Shown here: positions 42,492 through 51,250 of the stretch, piece after piece | Layout of the letters: every line of letters starts with the position of its first letter | Numbering within the stretch: position 1 is the first letter of the stretch | Source: Mucilaginibacter aquariorum | GTDB lineage: Bacteria > Bacteroidota > Bacteroidia > Sphingobacteriales > Sphingobacteriaceae | Assembly (NCBI RefSeq): GCF_024498135.1 | Contig: NZ_JANHOH010000003.1 | Location: forward strand, 186,001 to 250,000 | Direction: 5' to 3' | DNA length: 64,000 bases | Notes under the pieces: generated by a model | Told to the model about the DNA's origin: nothing | Database searches by the model: none | What the model saw: only the letters and a program-made list of their open reading frames with translations | Translations under genes and position numbers: made by a program

Positions 42492-43730
42492 ATGAAAGTA
42501 TTTTTCCGCAATATTCACCTTTACCTGAGCCTTGCGGCGGGCATAATTATTTTTGGCTCGTGCCTTACAGGAACGGTGCTGGTGTTTGAGAAAGAGATAG
42601 ACCATGCCCTGCACCCGGAAAGATACTACGTAAAACCACAGGGCGCCCGGCTGCCTTTATCGCAATTAAAAGCAATGGCTTTAAAGCAAATGCCTAAAGC
42701 TAAGCCGGCCTCTATAATGGTGTATAATGATGCGGAACGTACAGTTGAGTTTGGTGTTATAGTTCCCGAAAAGAAAGGAAAAGGCAACAAGGATAAACAA
42801 CTTGCAAAACCCGAGGAGGATAAAAAAGGCCGCGGTGGCGATATCAAAGACAAAAAGCCTAAGGAAGCGGAAAGGGCAAATCTGGTCCTGTTTCTTAACC
42901 CTTATACCGGGGAGCTTGTTGGGCAGTATAGCCGCAGGCAATCATTCTTGTTCAGTGTAGAAATGTACCATCGTTTTTTGCTGGCAGGTAAGGATAGTGC
43001 CGGGGATTTGATAGTGGGTATTGCTACGCTTTTGTTTCTGTTTATACTTATAACAGGCGTAATACTATGGTGGCCCAAAACCAAAAATATAATGCGGCAG
43101 CGCCTCAAAATAAAATGGGATGGCAGCACAAAACGCCTAACGCACGATCTGCACCTGGTTACCGGTTTCTATACATCCGTTTTCCTCATCATTACCGTAA
43201 CTACCGGACTGATCATGTCTTTTAAATGGGCTAATAAAGCGTTATATGCCGTAACCAGTTCAGTAATACAAACCGAGCAGCCAAAACCGCCAAAATCGGT
43301 TTACCAGGCGGGTGCTAAGCCTTTAACTATTGATGAAGCTTTAAAGGGCTTATCGGGCAAAATAAATATAGCCGCTTTTTATACCATCCGTACCCCAAAA
43401 GATTCGACCGGTACATTCAGCATCAATATTTTGCCACAAGGCGCAATTGAAAGCACAGCCGATACCTATTTTATTGATCAATATAGCGGCGATTTGGCAG
43501 GTTCGCAGCTTTTTGCTGATAAGAGCCTGGGGCAGCGGGCAAGGGCTTTAGTAAAGCCAATACATACCGGGGCCGTTTACGGGTTACCAACCAAAGTAAT
43601 CAGTTTTATTGTTTGTCTGCTTTCGCTTATTTTCCCGGTTACAGGGGTTATGATGTGGCTTAACCGTATCAAAAAGAAAAAGCCGGATGCTAAACGGTTA
43701 GTGAGGCATAAGCATGTATTACAAGCTTAA
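42492..43730 (+). CDS. PepSY-TM domain membrane protein, putative siderophore reductase
   Basis: 412 residues with four transmembrane helices (about 10-30, 170-195, 235-255, 370-390) and PepSY-type periplasmic parts. Conserved histidines sit in the membrane borders (RNIHLYLSL, EMYHRFLLAG, THDLHLVTGF, KPIHTGAVYGL), as in PepSY-TM proteins thought to bind haem and reduce ferric siderophores. An unusual charged insert of about 35 residues rich in Lys, Glu and Gly (residues 96-128) interrupts the first PepSY domain. It follows the siderophore receptor on the same strand after 69 bases, fitting a receptor-reductase pair. Its stop overlaps the convergent GAF gene by 4 bases. Confidence 0.88.
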   Translation: MKVFFRNIHLYLSLAAGIIIFGSCLTGTVLVFEKEIDHALHPERYYVKPQGARLPLSQLKAMALKQMPKAKPASIMVYNDAERTVEFGVIVPEKKGKGNKDKQLAKPEEDKKGRGGDIKDKKPKEAERANLVLFLNPYTGELVGQYSRRQSFLFSVEMYHRFLLAGKDSAGDLIVGIATLLFLFILITGVILWWPKTKNIMRQRLKIKWDGSTKRLTHDLHLVTGFYTSVFLIITVTTGLIMSFKWANKALYAVTSSVIQTEQPKPPKSVYQAGAKPLTIDEALKGLSGKINIAAFYTIRTPKDSTGTFSINILPQGAIESTADTYFIDQYSGDLAGSQLFADKSLGQRARALVKPIHTGAVYGLPTKVISFIVCLLSLIFPVTGVMMWLNRIKKKKPDAKRLVRHKHVLQA

Positions 43731-46102
43731 ATAGCAAGTGTTTGGGCTTCCTGCAGTAGTTCTGTATAGCTAAAAAACTTGCGAAGCGGTAAACTGGTGT
43801 TGTAAAGTATTTTTACACGCAATACTTTTAAACCCGATACGCTTTGCAGGTCTTCTACTTCCAGCATCTCTATCTCGTCATCCAGCATTTTTTTTGATTG
43901 CAGGAAACGTATGTAATTCTTGTACTCTACCTCTTCCTCGTGGTTGGTATAAACAATGGTGATCTTGCCCGGTGCAGTTAAACGCTCGGTTGTACCTTTA
44001 ACAAAAGCTTTGTCGATACGTTTTTTCACTATCTCGAAGCGGGCGTTGTAAGTACCATCCACATCAAAACGTTTCTCATCCATCCTAAAGCGGATAGAGA
44101 TTGGCAAACTAAACGCCAATATCAGCGAAGTAACATCCAGCGGATATGGCAGGGTGGTTTTCAGGAAATGGTGTTCCAGTTCCATTTCGCATAATACCTG
44201 TAATTGCCATAAGCGCAGGTTATATAAATAGCTAATATCAAAACTCTTAGCCGGTGCTATTGTGGCGCCTATATACAGGTTATGCTCGATACCATCGGTT
44301 TTAAAACGCTCGTAATAATGCGGGAACACGGCCTGGGCCTGTGTTTGGGCACGATCGAGCAGCAAAGCCATTTTCTCGTTTATCAGCGCAACAGTAGTTT
44401 CATACTTGCGGCGGTTATGATGGAAATAGCCGCTTTTATCAGCCTTTTCAAAGTAGTTGTCTATTGCCGCTTTATAGGTTACAGTAAAGCCGTCCGCCGC
44501 TTTTAATAAGGGATGGATATGCGTTTCTAAATAAGTCTGGATATGCTGCTCGGTATCCGCACGAAGAGGGCCCTGCACGTCCATAACCAACTCCTGCAGG
44601 TTACGTACGTTTTGCTCTATGTTGCTATCGTTGTTTGACAGGTGCAGTTGTTCAACCAACGGGATAAGCGTGGTTAACTGGTTTTGCAGATCCAACTGAA
44701 CGCTGTGGTTACGGGTATCTGATGAACCTTTTATATCTATCTGCCCATAAAGCGGGTACACATCTGCAAAGGTCACCTCTTTTAAGGCATAATCCTTTTT
44801 CAGTCCGCGATATTTTATGAATTTAACCGCTTCTTTTTTAAACTTCCAGTAAACGCTTGGGTGTATGGTGGTGTATTCGTTTTGGATAAGCGCCTGGATC
44901 TGGTTTTGCATGTAGCTGTACTGCCTGTCAATGGTATCGGTAATGTAAGGCATTACTATTTCCAGTTGATTGGCATTGATGCTGTTTAGCTCGCCTACAC
45001 GGCGGGATACCAGCTCAATTATGCCCAATAAATGACCGTTCTTAAGTACCGGTGCCAATATAAGGCTTCCTATTCCCTGCTCTAAAAACCGCCGGCCCAT
45101 TGTGTTGCCCGGGTCGTTCATTAAAAATTTAGCAACATCAGATACGGCAAAATACACATTTTCTTCAACCAGCTTTTTTAAGGAGCTTCCACAAAGTGTA
45201 TCAAAGCATTGCTCTTCTACATCCTGCGGTACCAGGTAACTTTTAAGATTAGGGTTAAAAGTGGCAATACTAAACGTATTCTCTACATCATTAAATGAAG
45301 TAAAACCAATATCCAGATCGGGAATCTTATATATCGAACGAAATACTTCTAAAATATTATCCTTTAAATTACTCCCATACGTTGCACCTAACAACGTCCC
45401 TTTCAAAGCCGAAACAGCGTTTTCAACCGTAGCATCAAACATGTTTAGTATGGCAAAGCCCTTCAGTATCCAGCTGTCTTTAGGGAAATATTTTTTCCAC
45501 AGGACAAGGTCGTTATAATTATCACGTAACAGTTCTATGTCTTCGGCAGTAATTATTGGTGCATTTGGCGCGGGTACCAGATCCATAAAATCCGCATTGT
45601 ATAAAATGCGATAATGTTTCATTATGCCCTTAGCATCGGGGATATCATAAAACCACGACCTGGAGAAATTAAAGTTTGTGCCGTAAAATTCATTGAGGAT
45701 GATACAACAGCTGTTAACATAAACCTGGTGCTCGGTAAAATCCCTTATATTAATATCAAACGCCGTACCTGCCTCGGCCAATATGTTTTGCAGGCGCTGG
45801 CTCTGGTTAAAAAGCACATCCTGAAAAGGGACCGTTATGGCCTTTATTTCGTTTAGTGTAAGTACTTCGGGGAAAATATCTGCTGTTAACCGTTTTATGA
45901 TATCAGCATGTTTCATTAACTGATCTGTATCGGTTATGCCCTCTCTGAGTTCGGGATAGGGCTCAATTTCGTCCAAAATTTCTTGCGCCACGGCAGAACG
46001 CATACCGTTTTTTAAAGCGGCCTGCTTTTCCAAACGCTCTATCAATACATGGAATGATATACGTATCTGAAACGGACTATCTGCAAATGCTTTAAGATTC
46101 AT
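43727..46102 (-). CDS. large GAF-domain protein of unknown function
   Basis: 791 residues, no signal peptide or transmembrane helix. A GAF domain is recognisable around residues 225-395 (GIGSLILAPVLKNGHLLGIIELVS). The middle holds FADVYPLYGQIDIKGSS, a motif I have seen in other large GAF proteins of Bacteroidota; the C-terminal half is helical and ends with a strand-rich part. There is no kinase, cyclase or output domain that I can recognise, so it may be a sensor or regulator acting by binding. It stands alone between the PepSY gene (convergent) and the PAP2 gene. Confidence 0.82.
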   Translation of the reverse strand: MNLKAFADSPFQIRISFHVLIERLEKQAALKNGMRSAVAQEILDEIEPYPELREGITDTDQLMKHADIIKRLTADIFPEVLTLNEIKAITVPFQDVLFNQSQRLQNILAEAGTAFDINIRDFTEHQVYVNSCCIILNEFYGTNFNFSRSWFYDIPDAKGIMKHYRILYNADFMDLVPAPNAPIITAEDIELLRDNYNDLVLWKKYFPKDSWILKGFAILNMFDATVENAVSALKGTLLGATYGSNLKDNILEVFRSIYKIPDLDIGFTSFNDVENTFSIATFNPNLKSYLVPQDVEEQCFDTLCGSSLKKLVEENVYFAVSDVAKFLMNDPGNTMGRRFLEQGIGSLILAPVLKNGHLLGIIELVSRRVGELNSINANQLEIVMPYITDTIDRQYSYMQNQIQALIQNEYTTIHPSVYWKFKKEAVKFIKYRGLKKDYALKEVTFADVYPLYGQIDIKGSSDTRNHSVQLDLQNQLTTLIPLVEQLHLSNNDSNIEQNVRNLQELVMDVQGPLRADTEQHIQTYLETHIHPLLKAADGFTVTYKAAIDNYFEKADKSGYFHHNRRKYETTVALINEKMALLLDRAQTQAQAVFPHYYERFKTDGIEHNLYIGATIAPAKSFDISYLYNLRLWQLQVLCEMELEHHFLKTTLPYPLDVTSLILAFSLPISIRFRMDEKRFDVDGTYNARFEIVKKRIDKAFVKGTTERLTAPGKITIVYTNHEEEVEYKNYIRFLQSKKMLDDEIEMLEVEDLQSVSGLKVLRVKILYNTSLPLRKFFSYTELLQEAQTLAI

Positions 46103-46238
46103 GGGCTATAGTGTTCATTACAACACCAATAAAATTCTGAAACAAATTTAAGTAATATATTAACTGGTTGATGCTATTAAAATATTCTTTATGACTTTAC
46201 TACGAAACAAACAATCGAACTTTACTTTTCAATGTCTG

Positions 46239-46853
46239 TTATCGTTTCAAAGGCTGTAATAATAAGGCAGTTCCGGTGCCCAGTATCGCCCCGGCGGTTA
46301 CATCTGTTGGGTAATGAACACCTAAGTACATACGCGAGTAACTAACAGACCCGGCCCATAAAAACGATGGTGCTATTACATACCATTTGGGGTAAGCATT
46401 TGATAAAGCCATAGCCGTAGAAAAGGAGGTGGCAGCATGGCCCGATGGGAACGAAGTGCTGCCCGCCCTGTAAACCGGCACTATATTTATATTTTGCACA
46501 AAGGGCCTGCGGCGTTTAACCAAATGTTTTATCAACACCATAAGCCCGTAAGAAACCGCTGTGCTGCTGGCAATATATAACGAGTTTTGGCGCATTTGGC
46601 TATCGTTACTAATAATACCCCCTACCAGTAACGCGGCAGGCACACCAATATCGCCATACATATTTGTACGCGATAAAAACAGCATTACATCTGTTTGTGG
46701 GGGTGTACGGCTTTGCTGCAGGTTAAGCATTACTCTGTCATCAAACTGTTGAATTTGGGACTGAGCCAAAGAGCTTGTAGCGCACGGAAGCATTGTAATT
46801 GACTGAATAACAGTAAAAAACAACAGGAAGTATTTATTGCAGACGAACTTCAT
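46239..46853 (-). CDS. PAP2-family membrane phosphatase
   Basis: 204 residues. A signal-like N-terminal helix precedes a PAP2 domain with all three motifs: KHLVKRRRP (KxxxxxxRP), PSGHAA (the catalytic PSGH) and SRMYLGVHYPTD (SRxxxxxHxxxD). The family removes phosphate from lipid phosphates such as undecaprenyl pyrophosphate or phosphatidylglycerol phosphate, facing the periplasm. Catalytic residues are complete. It is divergent from the HD-PycTM gene, and a small palindrome GTAAAT-AAT-ATTTAC lies in the shared spacer at 46893-46907. Confidence 0.92.
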   Translation of the reverse strand: MKFVCNKYFLLFFTVIQSITMLPCATSSLAQSQIQQFDDRVMLNLQQSRTPPQTDVMLFLSRTNMYGDIGVPAALLVGGIISNDSQMRQNSLYIASSTAVSYGLMVLIKHLVKRRRPFVQNINIVPVYRAGSTSFPSGHAATSFSTAMALSNAYPKWYVIAPSFLWAGSVSYSRMYLGVHYPTDVTAGAILGTGTALLLQPLKR

Positions 46854-46972
46854 GTATACGTGGCTAAATATTTATTTTATATTTATACCAAAGTAAATAA
46901 TATTTACCGCCGAAAGGGTCAATCACAGGTAATAAATTATCGGGCCCATCTGCTTACATCTAAATATATATC

Positions 46973-48214
46973 ATGAATTACCCCGAGTTACTTCGCCAGG
47001 TTAGGGAATATACATTAGCATACTACAAGGCACACGCTGATGACAAGCTGGTTTATCACGATAAACAGCATACCGAGGATATGGTAAGGGCCGCTACACA
47101 AATTGGCAACCACTACCAGCTTAGCGACCGCGACTTTTTTATTGTGCAAGCGGCTGCATGGTTTCATGACCTGGGTTATATGATAGACATTCAGCATCAC
47201 GAAGCCCAAAGCACGGTGCTGGCAGAAAACTTTTTACGTAAACACAATGTAGATGAAGCTGATATAGCAGATATAAAAGGCTGTATACTGGCAACCCAAA
47301 TGCCGCAAAAGCCGCTAACACAGTTAGAAAAAATTGTTTGCGATGCCGATCTTTTCCATTTAGGTACCGACGATTTTTTTAAGAAGGACAAACAAATGCT
47401 AAAAGAATATAACGCGCTGAACCATGCCGATATGGCAAAGCTGGACTGGCGCCGTAAAAGCATTAAGTTTTTAGAAAGCCACCAGTATCATACCGATTAC
47501 GCCCAGGTATTATTAAACAGTGGTAAACAAGCCAACATCCAAACCTTAAAAAACAAAGTTGCCGCTGCCGAACAAAAGGCAATTGAAAAACATACCGAGA
47601 CCATGCAACAACCAGGAGAAGCCAAAATCACTGATACACATAAGTCAGAAAAAGAGAAGATACTAAAGGTTGAGCGCCCGGATAAAGGTATCGAAACCAT
47701 GTTCAGGATCAGCTCAAGTAACCATCAGCGACTGAGCGATATGGCCGATAACAAAGCACATATTATGATAACGGTTAACTCCATTATCCTATCGGCGGTT
47801 ATCAGTATACTGCTGCGTAAGCTTACCGAGTACGAATATTTAATTATCCCAACGTTCATTCTGTTATCCATCAGCTTACTGGCCATGACGTTTTCTATCC
47901 TGGCTACCCGGCCGTCAATCCCCACAGGTGTTTTCCAGCGATCTGATGTGGATGAAAAAAAGGTAAACCTGCTTTTCTTTGGTAACTTTTACAAAATGCC
48001 ATTAGAGGATTACACCTATGGCATGATGAAAATGATGGAAGATAAAGAGTTTTTATACGGCAGCCTTATAAAAGATGTGTATGCGCAAGGCGTAGTGTTA
48101 GGTAAAAAATACAGGTTACTACGCATAGGCTATAACATTTTCATGTTCGGGTTAATAGCGTCTGTAATAGCGTTCATTATAGCTTCGGCAATATATAATC
48201 GCAAAGGTTTATAA
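46973..48214 (+). CDS. HD-domain protein fused to a PycTM-like (DUF5706) membrane domain
   Basis: 413 residues. The N-terminal ~185 residues are an HD phosphohydrolase domain with His33 (DKQHTEDM), His65-Asp66 (AWFHDLGY) and Asp125 (CDADLFHLG), a full metal-binding set. A linker of about 60 mostly charged residues leads to a DUF5706/PycTM-type domain with DNKAHIMITVNSI, a two-helix membrane hairpin (about 262-306) and a third helix near the C-terminus. PycTM is the membrane effector of Pycsar anti-phage systems, where it responds to cCMP or cUMP; no cyclase gene is present here. Only 2 bases separate it from ppk1, so they are translated together. Confidence 0.88.
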   Translation: MNYPELLRQVREYTLAYYKAHADDKLVYHDKQHTEDMVRAATQIGNHYQLSDRDFFIVQAAAWFHDLGYMIDIQHHEAQSTVLAENFLRKHNVDEADIADIKGCILATQMPQKPLTQLEKIVCDADLFHLGTDDFFKKDKQMLKEYNALNHADMAKLDWRRKSIKFLESHQYHTDYAQVLLNSGKQANIQTLKNKVAAAEQKAIEKHTETMQQPGEAKITDTHKSEKEKILKVERPDKGIETMFRISSSNHQRLSDMADNKAHIMITVNSIILSAVISILLRKLTEYEYLIIPTFILLSISLLAMTFSILATRPSIPTGVFQRSDVDEKKVNLLFFGNFYKMPLEDYTYGMMKMMEDKEFLYGSLIKDVYAQGVVLGKKYRLLRIGYNIFMFGLIASVIAFIIASAIYNRKGL

Positions 48215-48216
48215 AC

Positions 48217-50259
48217 ATGCCGGACTATAAATACTTTAACCGGGACATTAGCTGGCTCAGCTTTAACCGCCGTGTCCTGGAAGAAGCCGCCATTGCTACC
48301 GTACCTTTAATAGAGCGGATCCGTTTCCTGTCTATCTACTCCTCCAACCTTGATGAGTTTTACAGGGTGCGGATGCCTGTGCTGAGGGCCTTAAAAAACA
48401 TAGGCCAAAAAAGCGAAGCTATTGATGCCGATGAACAGGAGAATATTTTGCAGCAGGCTACCGGCATGGTTTTACAACAGCAGGTACGTTTTGGCGAGAT
48501 CTTAAGCACACAGCTTATCCCCGAATTAAAAGCCAATAAAATTAAGCTTTTGTATAACGGCGATTTGCCGCAAAGCCTGGAGAAAGAGATCTCGGATTAT
48601 TTCCTGTCGGAAGTACTGGCCTTTTTGCAGCCTGTAGTATTAAATGCCGATACCACGTTTTTCCCTGAAAATAACAAACTCTATTTTATTATACAGTTAC
48701 GCAATGGGGCCGATAAAGAAGAGTTGGTATTATTAAATATCCCATCAGATGATTTGCCCCGGTTTTTTTCTACCAAATGTGATGGCGAACAGTTCATTTG
48801 TTTTTTGGATGATATTATCCGCTTCAATCTTAATAAACTTTTCAAAAACGAAACTATTGAAGGCTGTTACAGCATAAAAATAACCCGCGATGCCGAGCTC
48901 GACCTGAAAGACGAGTATTCGGGCGAACTATCTGACCAAATAGAGCAGCAATTACAGAAGCGTGATAACGGCCTGGCCACCCGCTTTTTGCACCAGGCAG
49001 ATATGCCGCTGCGTACCCTACAAGCCATTACCCAGCACCTCGGCCTTCAAAATGCCATTACAGTAGTAGGCGGCAGGTATCATAACCTTAAAGATTTAAA
49101 TAGCTTACCGGTAAATACCCCTGCCCTATTATATGATAAATGGCCGGCCATTAGTTTGCCTGTACCCATTGATGAGCCCTTGGCCTCAACTATCGCTAAA
49201 CAGGACTTGCTGGTGAACACGCCTTATCAATCCTACCACACCATTCTGCGCTTTTTTAACGAGGCGGCTAATAACCCCGATGTTGAGGAGATAAACGTTA
49301 CGCTTTACCGTGTAGCAAGCGACTCTAAAATTGTGAACGCCCTTATCAGCGCGGCTAAAAATGGCAAACAGGTAAAAGTGGTAGTAGAACTGAAAGCCCG
49401 TTTTGATGAAGCCAACAACCTGAAGTGGGCTAAAAAGATGAAGAATGCCGGTGTACAGATCATCTATAGCGTTACCGCATTAAAGGTACACGCCAAAATA
49501 GCGCTGGTTAAAACCCGCAAAGGCGACCGTATTGCCTACTCGGGTTTGCTGGCTACCGGTAATTTTAACGAGGGCACGGCAAGGTTTTATACCGATCATA
49601 TCCTGCTTACCACCAATCCTGAGATCCTGCGCGAGATAGAGTTGTTGTTCATTTTCCTTGCCAAGCGCCAAAAGCCATCCGCAGAAAATCAGATAAAATT
49701 CAATCACCTGTTGGTTGCAGGCTTTAACCTGCAAACCAAATTTTTAGCTTTAATAGACAGGGAAATTGCCTTTGCCCAACAAGGCAAACCCGCTTCTATC
49801 ATCATTAAAATGAATAACCTGGAAGAAAAGGTGATGATAAATAAACTGTACGAAGCTTCGCAGGCCGGGGTTAAAATACAGCTAATCATTCGTGGTATTT
49901 GTTGTTTGATACCGGGCGTTAAAGGCATGAGCGAAAACATAAGCATTAAAAGGATTGTTGACCGTTATTTGGAGCATGGCCGCGTGTTCATCTTCAACAA
50001 TAATGGCAACCCCGAGTTATTTATGGGATCCGCAGATTGGATGAACCGGAATATCTACCATCGTATTGAAGTTTGTTTCCCGGTTTATGATGCTGTTATT
50101 AAAGAGCAAATTACCCATTTGGTAAACCTGCAATTAAGTGATAATGTACAGGCGGTAGATATAGATTCAAATTTAAATCAAATAAAAGTCGAAGCTAAAG
50201 GCGAGGCGGTACAATCGCAAAAAGCCATCTATCAATATTTAAAAACTTTAAACGAATAA
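48217..50259 (+). CDS. ppk1: polyphosphate kinase 1
   Basis: 680 residues. PPK1 makes inorganic polyphosphate from ATP at the membrane. All four domains are recognisable: N-terminal NRDISWLSFNRRVLEEA, head domain with IYSSNLDEFYRVRM, and two phospholipase-D-like catalytic domains with histidines His425 (KVHAKIALV) and His587 (RYLEHGRVF). Motifs TLYRVASDS and GSADWMNRN are also intact. Length is normal. It begins 2 bases after the HD-PycTM gene and ends 2 bases before the SdiA-regulated lipoprotein gene, an unusually tight operon. Confidence 0.96.
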   Translation: MPDYKYFNRDISWLSFNRRVLEEAAIATVPLIERIRFLSIYSSNLDEFYRVRMPVLRALKNIGQKSEAIDADEQENILQQATGMVLQQQVRFGEILSTQLIPELKANKIKLLYNGDLPQSLEKEISDYFLSEVLAFLQPVVLNADTTFFPENNKLYFIIQLRNGADKEELVLLNIPSDDLPRFFSTKCDGEQFICFLDDIIRFNLNKLFKNETIEGCYSIKITRDAELDLKDEYSGELSDQIEQQLQKRDNGLATRFLHQADMPLRTLQAITQHLGLQNAITVVGGRYHNLKDLNSLPVNTPALLYDKWPAISLPVPIDEPLASTIAKQDLLVNTPYQSYHTILRFFNEAANNPDVEEINVTLYRVASDSKIVNALISAAKNGKQVKVVVELKARFDEANNLKWAKKMKNAGVQIIYSVTALKVHAKIALVKTRKGDRIAYSGLLATGNFNEGTARFYTDHILLTTNPEILREIELLFIFLAKRQKPSAENQIKFNHLLVAGFNLQTKFLALIDREIAFAQQGKPASIIIKMNNLEEKVMINKLYEASQAGVKIQLIIRGICCLIPGVKGMSENISIKRIVDRYLEHGRVFIFNNNGNPELFMGSADWMNRNIYHRIEVCFPVYDAVIKEQITHLVNLQLSDNVQAVDIDSNLNQIKVEAKGEAVQSQKAIYQYLKTLNE

Positions 50260-50261
50260 AC

Positions 50262-51119
50262 ATGAAAGCAGCCGTAATATTTTCTCTGTTACTAATAGGC
50301 ATGATAGGTTCTTCATGCAGTCAGAATAAAACCACGGGTGGTAAAAGCCCCGCCGGATACGACCTGAACAACCCGGTAAAATACCAGATGGGAACAGACT
50401 TATTGGAAATATCGGGTATTGCGTTTAATAAAGGCGACAACAGCACCCTTTACGCCGAGCAGGATGAAGAAGGCAAGATCTTTTACTTCCGCCCGGGCGA
50501 TACAAAAGTAAACCAGGCAAAATTTGGCAAAACCGGCGATTACGAAGATGTAGCTATACTAAATGAACAGGCTGTTATTTTGCGTAGCGATGGCAGTTTA
50601 TTTAGCTTCCCGCTAAGCGAAGTTAAGGCCGGGCAAATAAACAGCGTTAAAGAATTTAAGAAAATTTTGCCTGCCGGCGAATACGAAGGACTGCATGCTG
50701 ATGGTAATAAACTGTATGCCCTATGCAAACAATGCGCGGGTGTAAATCACAACAAACAATGCAATGGCTACATTTTAAATTTAGCTGCCGACGGCAATAT
50801 TACCCAAAGCGGCACTTTTACTATTGATGTACAAAAAATTGCCGCGTTAATTGGTAAGGCAAAAATGAAGTTCCATCCATCCGCGTTAGCAAAAAACCCG
50901 CTTACAAAACAATGGTATGTGTTATCGTCGGTAAATAAAATGATCGTTGTGCTTGATGAACGCTGGAATGTATTGCAAGCCTACCCCATCAGCCCAAAAG
51001 TATTTTTACAGCCCGAAGGCATTGCTTTCGACAGGCAAGGCAATTTATACATCTCAAACGAGGGCGATAAAATAACAAATGGCAACGTTTTGCTATTTAA
51101 GTACGCTAAAGCACGGTGA
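50262..51119 (+). CDS. SdiA-regulated domain lipoprotein (YjiK-like beta-propeller)
   Basis: 285 residues. A lipobox (SSC, Cys about 19) anchors it in the envelope. The domain has LLEISGIAFNKGDNSTLYAEQDEEG at the start, GDYEDVAILNEQAVILRSDG, EYEGLHADGNKLYALCKQC and LQPEGIAFDRQGNLYISNEGD at the end, the pattern of SdiA-regulated/YjiK proteins that form a beta-propeller related to phytase. Acidic clusters of this kind bind calcium in phytases. Its place directly after ppk1 makes a role on phosphate or polyphosphate conceivable, but this is inference. Confidence 0.85.
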   Translation: MKAAVIFSLLLIGMIGSSCSQNKTTGGKSPAGYDLNNPVKYQMGTDLLEISGIAFNKGDNSTLYAEQDEEGKIFYFRPGDTKVNQAKFGKTGDYEDVAILNEQAVILRSDGSLFSFPLSEVKAGQINSVKEFKKILPAGEYEGLHADGNKLYALCKQCAGVNHNKQCNGYILNLAADGNITQSGTFTIDVQKIAALIGKAKMKFHPSALAKNPLTKQWYVLSSVNKMIVVLDERWNVLQAYPISPKVFLQPEGIAFDRQGNLYISNEGDKITNGNVLLFKYAKAR

Positions 51120-51162
51120 TATTGGCTTAATAAGCTATTGATATTTCATAACTTTACGACAT

Positions 51163-51205
51163 AGATCAGTGAAAAAATTACCATTGTTAATTTTTTCACT
51201 GATCT
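51163..51205. promoter_or_regulatory. 18-bp perfect hairpin before the kinase-like barrel gene
   Basis: AGATCAGTGAAAAAATTA (51163-51180) pairs perfectly with TAATTTTTTCACTGATCT (51188-51205), loop CCATTGT. A -7-like TAACTTTA at 51149-51156 would place the transcript start at about the first base of the stem. The T-run lies inside the stem, so it does not look like an ordinary terminator. Confidence 0.75.
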
Positions 51206-51250
51206 GATAACATGCGGCATACCCCTTTACTCACAATCAACCGAACTGCC

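Noticed and set aside
46973..48214. A complete Pycsar anti-phage system
   Set aside because: The PycTM-like domain is present, but no nucleotide cyclase gene is nearby and the neighbours are housekeeping or envelope genes, so a defence operon cannot be claimed.
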